Below are positions 7,179-14,196 of a DNA stretch of 18,270 bases, piece by piece (position 1 is the first letter of the stretch; each line of letters starts with the position of its first letter). The notes under the pieces are model-generated. The model saw only the letters and a list, made by a program, of their open reading frames with translations. It did no database searches and was not told the origin of the DNA. Origin of the DNA: an uncultured Actinomycetes bacterium (lineage in GTDB: Bacteria > Actinomycetota > Actinomycetes > Mycobacteriales > Mycobacteriaceae); assembly GCA_903911165.1 (NCBI GenBank), contig CAIWCQ010000379.1:1-18270 (forward strand), given 5' to 3'. A program made the position numbers and the translations under genes.

Positions 7179-7351
7179 CGCCAGCCGCCGATCGCGAGTC
7201 CAACGCCGATCACCGCAATGATCGGGCCCAGCACCGACCACGTGGTCGTGTTGCTCATCGGGCTGCCCTGCACCGCACCGAATCCCTGCAGGGTGAATAG
7301 CACCCCGAATAACGCCATCATTACGCCGAGCGCGCCAACCGTTTTCCGCAT
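7169..7351 (-). CDS. Small two-helix membrane protein, conserved actinobacterial type
   Basis: This 60-residue protein has two hydrophobic helices (about 4-22 and 38-56) joined by a short loop (QGSPMSNTTTWS) and ends in a basic WRSR. The motif GVLFTLQGFGAVQGSPM followed by GPIIAVIGVGLAIGGW recalls a widespread actinobacterial small integral membrane family of unknown function; this is recognition from memory. The ATG at 7351 was chosen over a TTG at 7390, which would only add a charged tail in front of the first helix. Its ribosome-binding site is weak. It is convergent with the MenC-like gene across the 17-bp repeats and divergent from the CitE-like gene. Confidence 0.7.
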   Translation of the reverse strand: MRKTVGALGVMMALFGVLFTLQGFGAVQGSPMSNTTTWSVLGPIIAVIGVGLAIGGWRSR

Positions 7352-7406
7352 GCTGGCGATCTTGCCTGATCGGGCGGGTTTGGCTATCAACGGCTGGCAG
7401 TGACAC

Positions 7407-7456
7407 TATATTTTTGCCGGTTCCGCGTTATCCGGTGCTCCGAAACGGTGCGGAGC
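7407..7456 (+). promoter_or_regulatory. Likely promoter and leader hairpin of the CitE-like gene
   Basis: TATATT at 7407-7412 lies in an AT-rich patch (through TTTTTG) that stands out in this GC-rich sequence and is the best -10 candidate. No -35 at the usual spacing is seen. It implies a leader of about 70-75 nt, which contains a hairpin GCTCCG / CGGAGC (7437-7442 with 7451-7456). Whether the hairpin regulates anything is unknown. Confidence 0.4.
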
Positions 7457-7491
7457 CACATTTCGCCGCAGGGAAGGCACCAGGGCCAGGT

Positions 7492-8415
7492 ATGTACGAC
7501 CAAGTCAACGGACTCGAAGCCAGCGCGGACACCCAGGATCCAGGTTTCCGCATCGACCCGGTGCTGGCCCGAAGCTGGCTGCTGGTGAATGGCGCCCAGT
7601 ACGACAAGTTCGCCCCGGCCGCACGCTCGCGCGCTGACATCGTGGTACTCGACATCGAGGATGCGGTGGCACCGCAGGGCAAGGCGGCCGCGCGGGAGAA
7701 CGTGGTGCGCTGGCTGGCTGAAGGCAACAACGATTGGGTGCGGGTCAACGGGTTCGGCACGCAGTTCTGGGCCGACGACCTAGACACGCTGGCGAAAACC
7801 TCGGTCGGAGGCGTGATGCTGGCAATGGTGGAGTCGGTTGACCACGTCACCGAAACCGCCAAGCGACTGCCCGGCGTCCCGATCGTCGCACTCGTCGAGA
7901 CGGCTCGCGGCCTGGAGCGCATCACCGAGATTGCGGCCACCAAAGGCACCTTCCGGCTGGCGTTCGGCATCGGCGACTTCCGCCGCGACACCGGATTCGG
8001 CGAGCATCCGACGACCCTGGCCTATGCGCGTTCGCGGTTCACCATCGCTTCCAAGGCGGCCCACCTCACCGGCGCGATCGACGGGCCGACGGTGGGTTCG
8101 AGCGCACTGAAGCTCAGCGAGGCCACCGCGGTTTCCGCCGAGTTCGGCATGACCGGCAAGATCTGCCTGATGCCCGACCAGTGCGCCACCGTCAACGAGG
8201 GGCTCTCACCGTCGCAGGAGGAGATCACCTGGGCGAAGGAATTCTTCGCCGAATACGAACGTGACGGGGGCGAGATCCGCAACGGCTCCGATCTGCCGCG
8301 GATCGCCCGGGCCACCAAGATCATCGACCTGGCTCGCTCCTACGGCATCGAGGTGTCGGACTTCGACGACCAGGCCGCGCACGTGGCGGCACCCTCGGAC
8401 ACGTATCACTACTAA
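7492..8415 (+). CDS. CitE-like HpcH/HpaI-family lyase or aldolase
   Basis: The 307-residue protein belongs to the CitE/HpcH superfamily of Mg-dependent C-C lyases acting on CoA thioesters or 2-oxo acids. The usual landmarks are visible: IVVLDIEDAV (50-59), Arg84 in VRVNGFG, the metal ligand Glu136 in VALVETARG, and Asp162 in FGIGDF. The Glu-Asp spacing of 26 residues equals that in M. tuberculosis CitE. The normally conserved HPxQ loop is changed to MPDQ (227-230), so substrate handling may differ. The substrate cannot be told from sequence. ATG at 7492 was chosen for AGGG six nucleotides upstream; an open frame extends back to 7414 but adds a low-complexity tail. The stop lies in a 15-bp repeat array. 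Confidence 0.82.
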   Translation: MYDQVNGLEASADTQDPGFRIDPVLARSWLLVNGAQYDKFAPAARSRADIVVLDIEDAVAPQGKAAARENVVRWLAEGNNDWVRVNGFGTQFWADDLDTLAKTSVGGVMLAMVESVDHVTETAKRLPGVPIVALVETARGLERITEIAATKGTFRLAFGIGDFRRDTGFGEHPTTLAYARSRFTIASKAAHLTGAIDGPTVGSSALKLSEATAVSAEFGMTGKICLMPDQCATVNEGLSPSQEEITWAKEFFAEYERDGGEIRNGSDLPRIARATKIIDLARSYGIEVSDFDDQAAHVAAPSDTYHY

Positions 8416-8469
8416 TTGGCCGACTACTAATTGGCCGACTACTGATTGGCGCTCTACTGATTGGCGCTC
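8410..8469. repeat. 4 x 15-bp tandem array joining two convergent stop codons
   Basis: Units at 8410, 8425, 8440 and 8455: two identical copies of TACTAATTGGCCGAC, then two identical copies of TACTGATTGGCGCTC. The period is divisible by three, so the CitE-like reading frame meets TAA, TAA, TGA, TGA in succession. The last unit also supplies two bases of the stop codon of the convergent GMC oxidoreductase (TCA, 8468-8470). The array thus fills the whole intergenic space. Confidence 0.95.
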
Positions 8470-10012
8470 ACCTGTCGGCGGCGATCAACTCCGCCGCCTT
8501 CTCGCCGATCACGACGACCGGGGCGTGGGTGTGACCCCGGATGATCGAGGGCATCACCGAAGCGTCGGCCACCCGCAGGCCGTGCACGCCTCGCACGCGT
8601 AGTTGCGGGTCGACGACGCTGTGTTCGTCGCGGCCCATCCGGGCCGTACCCACCGGGTGGTAGAGGGTGTGCGAACAGGTGTCGAGAGCCCGTTCGAGGG
8701 TCTCGTCGTCGAGCGTGGTGGCGTGCAACGGTCGGGCGATCGGGCCGATGATGTCCTTGAGTGCGGGGGACCGGGTGATGGTGGCGGTCACCCGCAGGCC
8801 GGCCATCATCGCGCCGCGGTCGATGCCGTCCGGATCGGACAGGTAGCGCGGGTCGATGATCGGTTTGTCGGCCGGATCCGCCGAGCGCAACGTGATCGTG
8901 CCGGTGCTGCGGGGTTTGAGCAGGACCGGGCCGGTGGCGATGGCATGCCCGGTGTAAGGCTCACCGATGCCCTGGTCGAAGAACGGGGCGGGCGCCCAGA
9001 TTAGTTCGATATCGGGCAGTTCGAGTTCGTCCCGACTGCGTACGAAGCCGTAGGCCTCGCCGACGTTGGAGGTCAGCATGCCGCGGCGGCGGAGCAGATA
9101 GTTCAACAGCTCACGGGGTTTCTCGGCGGTGAGCAGGCTGTCGTCGCGCACATCGAATCCCAGTGTGGCGACCAGGTGATCCAGCAGGTTCTTGCCCACC
9201 TCGGGACAGTGGTGGGTGACACCAATGCCGAACTCGGACAACTCTTTTGCATCACCGATGCCGGACAGCATCAACAACTGGGGCGTGTTCACCGCACCGG
9301 CGCAGAGCACCACCTCGCGGGCGGCCCGCACCATCTGCCTGCGGCCGTTGGTGTCGTCGAACTCGACCCCGACCGCACGGCTGCCCTCGAAAATCACCCG
9401 GCGCACCGTCGAGTCGGTCAGCAGGGTCAGATTCGAGCGGTACAGCACCGGCTTGAGGTAGGCATCCGCCGTACTCCACCGGGCACCGCGACGTTGCGTC
9501 ACCGCGGTCTCACAGAACCCGTCGAGCATCGGTGCATCGGGCGTGGTCACGCGGTATCCGGCCTGCTGGGCCGCCCGCAACCACGCCGCGGTCGAGGACC
9601 GCGGACTGCGCTGCGGCGAGATCACCAGCGCGGAGTTCTCCACCCTGTCGAAGTAGGACCGCAGGTGCGCGTAATCCCAGTCCTCGCCGGCATGCTGCGC
9701 CCACTCGTCATAGTCCGCCGGGAAGCCGGGCACCCACATCATCGCGTTCATCGACGACGACCCGCCGAGCATTTTGCCTCGCGGCCAATAGATTTCGCGC
9801 CCCGCCACCTCCTTCTGCGGCTCGGTGAGGTAATCCCAGTCCACCGGGCTGCGGAACAGTTTGGAGAAGGCCGCCGGGATGTGGATGAATTTGTCCTTGT
9901 CCACCGGTCCGGCTTCGAGGACGACGACGTTTGTTCGCGAATCCGCGCTCAGCCGGTTGGCGAGCACCGCTCCGGCCGATCCGGTACCCACTACGACGAA
10001 ATCGCATTCCAT
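8468..10012 (-). CDS. GMC-family FAD oxidoreductase (choline-dehydrogenase-like, Rv1279 type)
   Basis: The 514-residue flavoprotein begins with the FAD-binding DFVVVGTGSAGAVLANRLS. It has both GMC signatures: YWPRGKMLGGSSSMNAMMW (about 75-93) and GAVNTPQLLMLSGIG. The C-terminal active-site histidines are in CSHTLYHPVGTARMG and RGHTHAPVVVIGEKAA. It resembles M. tuberculosis Rv1279, annotated as a dehydrogenase of choline or alcohol type; the real substrate is unknown. No signal peptide is visible, so it is probably cytoplasmic. The ATG at 10012 follows a TATACT box by 6 nt, so the transcript is probably leaderless. It is divergent from the zinc alcohol dehydrogenase gene, with only 47 bp between the start codons. 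Confidence 0.93.
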   Translation of the reverse strand: MECDFVVVGTGSAGAVLANRLSADSRTNVVVLEAGPVDKDKFIHIPAAFSKLFRSPVDWDYLTEPQKEVAGREIYWPRGKMLGGSSSMNAMMWVPGFPADYDEWAQHAGEDWDYAHLRSYFDRVENSALVISPQRSPRSSTAAWLRAAQQAGYRVTTPDAPMLDGFCETAVTQRRGARWSTADAYLKPVLYRSNLTLLTDSTVRRVIFEGSRAVGVEFDDTNGRRQMVRAAREVVLCAGAVNTPQLLMLSGIGDAKELSEFGIGVTHHCPEVGKNLLDHLVATLGFDVRDDSLLTAEKPRELLNYLLRRRGMLTSNVGEAYGFVRSRDELELPDIELIWAPAPFFDQGIGEPYTGHAIATGPVLLKPRSTGTITLRSADPADKPIIDPRYLSDPDGIDRGAMMAGLRVTATITRSPALKDIIGPIARPLHATTLDDETLERALDTCSHTLYHPVGTARMGRDEHSVVDPQLRVRGVHGLRVADASVMPSIIRGHTHAPVVVIGEKAAELIAADR

Positions 10013-10018
10013 CGGCGC

Positions 10019-10024
10019 AGTATA
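10019..10024 (-). promoter_or_regulatory. -10 box of the GMC oxidoreductase gene, leaderless
   Basis: TATACT on the minus strand ends 6 nt before the ATG at 10012. The same AT core reads AGTATA on the plus strand, with TATAGG overlapping it at 10021-10026, so it could also initiate towards the alcohol dehydrogenase gene. No good -35 is apparent on either strand. Confidence 0.55.
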
Positions 10025-10059
10025 GGCAGGATGGGACCCAACCCACAGAAAGAAGTGCC

Positions 10060-10989
10060 ATGCGCGCAGTGCGGGCCATCGGCGGTGAGCCCACCGTGGT
10101 CGAGGTCGACGAACCGGACGGCGACTGGCCGCTCCTTGAGGTCGGCGCGGTCGGTATCTGCGGCAGCGACCTGACGCTGCTGCAGTGGAACCTGCCGACC
10201 ACCCTGGGTCACGAGATTGCCGGAACCCTCGACGGCCGGGCCTACTGCGTGGAGCCGACAGTGCGGTGCGGCGACTGCGACCAGTGCCGCATCGGCCAGA
10301 CCCAGCGCTGCCGGGGATCGGCTCGGCACGGCATCATCGGCGCCGCCTTCAACGGTGGACTGGCCGACCGGGTTGCGGTGCCGCGGGACTGCCTGGTGCC
10401 ACTGCCGGATGGACTGGGAGTCGCCGATGCGTCACTGGTCGAGCCACTAGCAGTGAGTTGGCATGCGCTGCAGAAGGTTTCGGCTGCGGTAGGGGAGCGG
10501 GTGCTAGTGGTCGGTGGTGGCAGCATCGGCCTGATGGCGGTGGCGGCAGCGCGCGCCCTGGGCCTGGACGTCGATCTGGAGGCGCGCCACGACCACCAGC
10601 GCGAGGCCGGGGAGCGCCTAGGTGCCGGGACCGCGCACGGGGAGTACGAGGTGGTGGTCGAAGCGGCCGGCACCGACTCCGCACTGGCGGACTGTGTGCG
10701 CCGGGCCGCGCCGGGCGCGCGGATCGCGATGGCCGGATTCGCCCAGGGCGATCGCAAAGTGCCGGGGATGGCGTTCCTGATGAACGAACTGACCATGGTC
10801 GGCTGCAGTTGCTACGACAACGGCGCCGGCGGCCACGAGTTCGCGCTGGCCGCCGCGGCGCTGGCCGCCAACCCCGAGATCGCGGCCACCGTCATCACCC
10901 CCCGATTCCCACTGGCCGATGCCGCCGAGGCCTTTCGGGTGGCCGCCGACCGCGCCAGCGGCGCGATCAAGGTGGTGCTGGAGCCCTAG
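10060..10989 (+). CDS. Short zinc-dependent alcohol dehydrogenase (MDR family)
   Basis: The 309-residue medium-chain dehydrogenase/reductase has the GroES-like catalytic domain first: catalytic zinc ligands Cys34 (GICGSDL), His51-Glu52 (LGHEIAG) and Glu128 ([12 protein letters not shown]), and a structural zinc cluster Cys70, 73, 76 and 84. The Rossmann domain follows with [26 protein letters not shown] (148-173). It is about 40 residues shorter than typical family members; the trimming lies in the N-terminal half and in the nucleotide-binding domain ([15 protein letters not shown]). The pattern suits polyol, threonine or aryl-alcohol dehydrogenases, but the substrate is unknown. ATG at 10060 has AGAAAGAAG upstream; the frame is open further upstream, into the divergent gene, but without a better start. 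Confidence 0.88.
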   Translation: MRAVRAIGGEPTVVEVDEPDGDWPLLEVGAVGICGSDLTLLQWNLPTTLGHEIAGTLDGRAYCVEPTVRCGDCDQCRIGQTQRCRGSARHGIIGAAFNGGLADRVAVPRDCLVPLPDGLGVADASLVEPLAVSWHALQKVSAAVGERVLVVGGGSIGLMAVAAARALGLDVDLEARHDHQREAGERLGAGTAHGEYEVVVEAAGTDSALADCVRRAAPGARIAMAGFAQGDRKVPGMAFLMNELTMVGCSCYDNGAGGHEFALAAAALAANPEIAATVITPRFPLADAAEAFRVAADRASGAIKVVLEP

Positions 10990-11029
10990 ATGGGTGTGAT
11001 GCAAGCGGCAGAGGTGGGGACTCGGTCGA

Positions 11030-11038
11030 TGTTAAGTT
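11030..11038 (+). promoter_or_regulatory. Extended -10 promoter of fhs, leaderless
   Basis: TGT-TAAGTT: an extended -10 TG (11030-11031) one base before TAAGTT (11033-11038), which ends 7 nt before the fhs ATG. No Shine-Dalgarno is present between them, so a leaderless mRNA is likely. The fhs gene is therefore probably transcribed separately from the alcohol dehydrogenase gene 56 bp upstream. Confidence 0.55.
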
Positions 11039-11045
11039 CGCCCTG

Positions 11046-12716
11046 ATGTCCGACATAGAAATCGCGCAGGCCGCGCTCAAGCGGCCCATCATCGACCTAG
11101 CGGAACGCCGGTACGGTATCCCCGCCGAGCACCTTGAGCCCTACGGCCACTTCAAGGCCAAGCTGTCTCTGGAGTACATCGAAAGCCTGCAGGACCGTGC
11201 CGATGGCGAACTCGTTTTGGTGACAGCCATCAGCCCAACGCCGGCCGGTGAAGGCAAGACCACCACCACCGTTGGGCTTGGCGATGCGCTGAATCGGTTG
11301 GGCAAACGCACCATCATCTGTCTGCGGGAGCCCTCGCTCGGGCCCTGCTTCGGCGTCAAGGGCGGCGCGGCCGGCGGCGGTTTTGCCCAGGTTGTCCCGA
11401 TGGAAGACATCAATCTGCACTTCACCGGCGACTTCCACGCCATCAGCGCAGCCCACAACCTGCTTGCCGCAATCATCGACAATCACATCAAGCACGGCAA
11501 CTCCCTGCACATCGACCCGCGTCGCGTCACCTGGAAGCGCGTGGTGGACATGAACGACCGCGCACTGCGTCACATCATCGTCGGGCTGGGCGGCGCCGCG
11601 AACGGCTACCCACGTGAAAGCGGTTTTGACATCACCGTGGCATCCGAGGTCATGGCCATTTTCTGTCTTGCCACCTCTATCACCGACCTCAAGACGCGAC
11701 TCGGCGAGATCGTGATCGGCTTGAACCGGCGGCGCGAACCGGTGCTGGCACGTGATTTGAAGGCCGATGGCGCAATGGCAGCCCTGTTGAAAGACGCCAT
11801 CAAACCCAACATCGTTCAGACGCTCGAGAACAATCTGGCCTTCGTCCACGGTGGCCCCTTCGCGAATATCGCGCACGGCTGCAACAGCGTTTCGGCCACC
11901 CGCGCGGCGCTGAAGCTCGCTGATTTCGTGATCACCGAGGCGGGATTCGGCGCCGACCTCGGCGCCGAGAAATTCATCGACATCAAATGCCGCAAAGCAG
12001 GCCTCAAGCCCCGCGCCGCCGTCCTGGTCGCCACCGCCCGGGCCCTGAAGTATCACGGCGGTGCGGCACTCGATGCCCTGAACCAGGAAGATCTCGGCGC
12101 CCTCGAACGTGGTCTGGTCAACCTTGAGCGGCACTATCAGAACATCACCACGCAGTACGGCCTGCCCGCCGTGGTGTGCATCAATCACTTCACCGCCGAT
12201 ACCCCGGCGGAACTAGCACTGATTGAAGCCAAGGTCGCCAGCCTCGGCGGGCGGGCAGTGGTGGCTCGACACTGGGCGCAGGGCGGTGCCGGCGCGGAGG
12301 CGTTGGCCGAAGCCGTGATTGCCGCGGTAGCGAACAATCAGGGTGAGCATCGTTACCTGTACCCCGATGACATGGCGCTGTGGGACAAAATCAAGGCGGT
12401 CGCCACCGGTATCTACGGTGCAGCCGACATCACCGCAAGCGCCAAAGTCCGCGCGCAGATTGATGAACTCAATGCCCGGTGGGGACATCTACCGGTGTGT
12501 ATCGCGAAAACTCAGATGTCGTTCTCCACCGACCCGCGCGCGCTGGGTGCACCCAGCGGCCACACGGTCGACCTCAACGAGGTCCGGCTGGCGGCGGGGG
12601 CCGGTTTCGTCGTGGTCATTGCCGGTGGTCTGATGACCATGCCGGGGCTGCCTAAGGTACCGGCCGCGGAGCACATCGACGTCGACGCCCACGGCAACAT
12701 CAGCGGCCTCTTCTGA
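11046..12716 (+). CDS. fhs: Formate-tetrahydrofolate ligase
   Basis: The 556-residue enzyme has the usual family length. It makes 10-formyl-THF from formate, THF and ATP. The ATP-binding loop [11 protein letters not shown] is at 65-75, followed by the highly conserved [23 protein letters not shown] region, [21 protein letters not shown] and [13 protein letters not shown]. The frame is open far upstream through the alcohol dehydrogenase gene, but ATG at 11046 matches homologue N-termini ([10 protein letters not shown]) and follows a -10 box by 7 nt. Codon third positions look less GC-rich than the neighbours, and the protein reads like proteobacterial Fhs. M. tuberculosis, as I recall, lacks fhs. 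Acquisition by transfer is plausible. With the MTHFR it links formate to folate one-carbon flow. Confidence 0.97.
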   Translation: MSDIEIAQAALKRPIIDLAERRYGIPAEHLEPYGHFKAKLSLEYIESLQDRADGELVLVTAISPTPAGEGKTTTTVGLGDALNRLGKRTIICLREPSLGPCFGVKGGAAGGGFAQVVPMEDINLHFTGDFHAISAAHNLLAAIIDNHIKHGNSLHIDPRRVTWKRVVDMNDRALRHIIVGLGGAANGYPRESGFDITVASEVMAIFCLATSITDLKTRLGEIVIGLNRRREPVLARDLKADGAMAALLKDAIKPNIVQTLENNLAFVHGGPFANIAHGCNSVSATRAALKLADFVITEAGFGADLGAEKFIDIKCRKAGLKPRAAVLVATARALKYHGGAALDALNQEDLGALERGLVNLERHYQNITTQYGLPAVVCINHFTADTPAELALIEAKVASLGGRAVVARHWAQGGAGAEALAEAVIAAVANNQGEHRYLYPDDMALWDKIKAVATGIYGAADITASAKVRAQIDELNARWGHLPVCIAKTQMSFSTDPRALGAPSGHTVDLNEVRLAAGAGFVVVIAGGLMTMPGLPKVPAAEHIDVDAHGNISGLF

Positions 12717-12735
12717 CGCCGCTCTTCTGACGCCG
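12708..12735. repeat. 2 x 14-bp perfect repeat over the fhs stop
   Basis: CTCTTCTGACGCCG is repeated exactly at 12708-12721 and 12722-12735. The first copy contains the last two codons of fhs and its TGA (12714-12716); the second reproduces that sequence in the short gap before the R2lox stop (12741). Confidence 0.9.
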
Positions 12736-12740
12736 CGGAG

Positions 12741-13697
12741 CTACCCGGTCAGCGTCAGCTGATCTTCGGTGTGGAACTGCTCCTCGAGGGTCTCCGGGGA
12801 GGCGTCGCGGTCGATCGTGAACAGGTCGGCTCCGCGGGCCGACTCGATGGCGCCGAGGCGGCGGGTGAGCTTGTCGGCGGCGTAGGCGGCCAGTTCGTCG
12901 GCATCGATACCAAACGGCGGGTCATCCTGGAACTTCTCGGTACCGGACGACACGCTGCCCACCGCCAGTCCCATCAGCTCGCCCATCCGGTCCTGAACCG
13001 CCTGCCAGTTCGCGTCGTCGGCGGCGACATGACGGCGGCAGGTGAAGGTGCCCCACGCCATATGGCGGCGCTCGTCGTCGCCGATGTGCTTGATGACCTT
13101 CTGCATGCCGGGCAGGATGCCCCGGCTGCTGCAGACCTTGTTCCAGCCGTAGTAGCCGGTCAGTGCCAGGCATCCCTCGACCACATGGTTGTAGGTGACC
13201 GAGGCGCGGATCTGGTTGACCGGGCCGGGGTCGAGTTGCAGTGCGTAGAGGCTCTCCGGTAGTTCGCGGGTGAAGATCTGCGACAGCGGCTCATTGGACT
13301 CGACGAACTCGTGTAGGTCCGACTTCACGCCTACCGCGTCGAACCACAGCCGGAACGCCAACGCGTGCTTGGCCTCCTCATAGACGAACTGGGTCAGGTA
13401 CATCTCGTCGGCGAAGCGGCCCTCGGCGGCCATTGCCGCCACGAACGGCTGCAGATCCTGCGTCACTGACTCCTCGCCGGCCAGGAACTGCGCGGCCAGC
13501 ATCGTGGTGTACTCGCGCTCGCGGTCGGTCATCGCCGCGAAGTCCGCCGCGTCCTGGCTGAAGTCGATGTCGGCCGGGTTCCAGTGCTTACCGGCTCCCT
13601 TGAGGAACAACCGCATCGGGAAGGATTCCTGGCTTAGCCCGCCGGCGCCGAGCGAGGCGTAGCCCGTCCGCTTGCCGTGTTCGATGGTGCGTGTCAT
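12741..13697 (-). CDS. R2-like ligand-binding oxidase (R2lox)
   Basis: The 318-residue ferritin-like protein is of the R2lox family (Rv0233 type), which carries a Mn/Fe cofactor and a bound fatty-acid-like ligand; it is not a ribonucleotide reductase subunit despite older NrdB labels. All six metal ligands are present: Glu75, Glu108, His111, Glu174, Glu209 and His212. The two residues that form the ether crosslink, Val78 and Tyr169, are also present; each equals the M. tuberculosis number plus 7. Characteristic blocks are GEESVTQDLQPF, EEAKH, ASVTYNHVVEG and GDDERRHMAWGTFTCRRHVA. ATG at 13697 (MTRTIEHGKR) follows a TAATAT box by 7 nt. The frame runs further upstream as non-homologous sequence. 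It is convergent with fhs and divergent from a small membrane-protein gene. The physiological substrate is unknown. Confidence 0.94.
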   Translation of the reverse strand: MTRTIEHGKRTGYASLGAGGLSQESFPMRLFLKGAGKHWNPADIDFSQDAADFAAMTDREREYTTMLAAQFLAGEESVTQDLQPFVAAMAAEGRFADEMYLTQFVYEEAKHALAFRLWFDAVGVKSDLHEFVESNEPLSQIFTRELPESLYALQLDPGPVNQIRASVTYNHVVEGCLALTGYYGWNKVCSSRGILPGMQKVIKHIGDDERRHMAWGTFTCRRHVAADDANWQAVQDRMGELMGLAVGSVSSGTEKFQDDPPFGIDADELAAYAADKLTRRLGAIESARGADLFTIDRDASPETLEEQFHTEDQLTLTG

Positions 13698-13704
13698 GGC
13701 GCCA

Positions 13705-13710
13705 ATATTA
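13705..13710 (-). promoter_or_regulatory. -10 box of the R2lox gene, leaderless
   Basis: TAATAT on the minus strand ends 7 nt before the R2lox ATG, putting +1 on the start codon. The -35 is not recognisable. Confidence 0.6.
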
Positions 13711-13745
13711 GGTGCGGTTTCGCGGACAGGCGGCCGGATCGGAAC

Positions 13746-13751
13746 TACAGT
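13746..13751 (+). promoter_or_regulatory. -10 box of the small membrane-protein gene
   Basis: TACAGT (TANNNT) ends 9 nt before the ATG at 13761, so the leader would be absent or only 2-3 nt. It is back to back with the R2lox -10, 35 bp away. Confidence 0.45.
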
Positions 13752-13760
13752 CGCAAAGCT

Positions 13761-14096
13761 ATGAGCACCCGGCCCACTCCCGTGCGACCCCGCGGCGAGC
13801 CGGCCAGTCTGCGTCGGCTCAGCCGGCAGTTCAGCACGGTGGGCGTCGACATCCCGGCGGCGCGGCTCAGAGAGATCGCCGGCGGGGCCGACGCCACCGA
13901 TTCCGAACGCCTCGATGTGGGCTTTGCTCTGCTGGCCACCGCAACCCTGGCCGAGGATCGGCACGCCAGGCGACATCGGACACGGCGGCGCTACCTGCAT
14001 TGGGTCGTCATAGCGGGCGCGCTGCTGGTGGCCCTGAACGTGTTGGCCGGGCTGGGGTTCGTGCTTTTTCAACTCATCGGGCAGGCGCACGCCTAG
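13761..14096 (+). CDS. Small basic protein with a C-terminal membrane anchor, unknown
   Basis: I do not recognise a named family for this 111-residue protein. The N-terminal half is hydrophilic and basic (MSTRPTPVRPRGEPASLRRLS). A middle amphipathic part (VDIPAARLREIAGGADATDSERLDVGFALLATATLAED) is followed by a very basic HARRHRTRRRY. A single transmembrane helix lies at about 81-105, and the chain ends in GQAHA. The positive-inside rule predicts a cytoplasmic N-terminal domain with a C-terminal tail anchor. ATG at 13761 was chosen because a -10 box stands just before it and the sequence upstream is the R2lox promoter region. The stop begins a six-copy repeat array leading to the convergent aminotransferase gene. 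Confidence 0.72.
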   Translation: MSTRPTPVRPRGEPASLRRLSRQFSTVGVDIPAARLREIAGGADATDSERLDVGFALLATATLAEDRHARRHRTRRRYLHWVVIAGALLVALNVLAGLGFVLFQLIGQAHA

Positions 14097-14184
14097 CCCG
14101 AATCCATCGGCCCGAATCCATCGGCCCGAATCCAGCTAGCCCGAATCCAGCTGGCCCGAATCCAGCTGGCCCGAATCCAGCTGC
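14097..14184. repeat. 6-copy 14/15-bp tandem array between convergent stops
   Basis: Two copies of CCCGAATCCATCGG (14097-14110, 14111-14124) are followed by four copies of the 15-bp variant CCCGAATCCAGCTGG (starting 14125, 14140, 14155, 14170; one reads CTAG). The array begins directly after the TAG of the small membrane-protein gene and ends 12 nt before the stop of the aminotransferase gene. CCAGCTGG is self-complementary, so neighbouring copies can pair as 8-bp stems with 7-nt loops. Confidence 0.93.
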
Positions 14185-14196
14185 TCAGCCCTACTG

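Noticed and set aside
10185..11045. Long N-terminal extension in frame with fhs, as if fused
   Set aside because: The extension overlaps the alcohol dehydrogenase gene in another frame and is low-complexity Arg/Gly/Pro; Fhs has its usual length from 11046 with a promoter just before it.
11097..12188. 363-codon open frame on the minus strand inside fhs
   Set aside because: It is fully antisense to conserved fhs and has no family features; high third-position GC keeps such frames open.
12741..13697. Ribonucleotide reductase small subunit
   Set aside because: Ligand pattern and the Val-Tyr crosslink pair identify R2lox; no large-subunit gene is nearby.
13698..14090. N-terminal extension of R2lox on the minus strand
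   Set aside because: It is antisense to the small membrane-protein gene and absent from R2lox homologues; a -10 box sits at 13705-13710.
8410..14184. MIRU-type mycobacterial interspersed repeats
   Set aside because: MIRUs are longer and share one sequence family; these arrays have 14-17-bp units of unrelated sequence.
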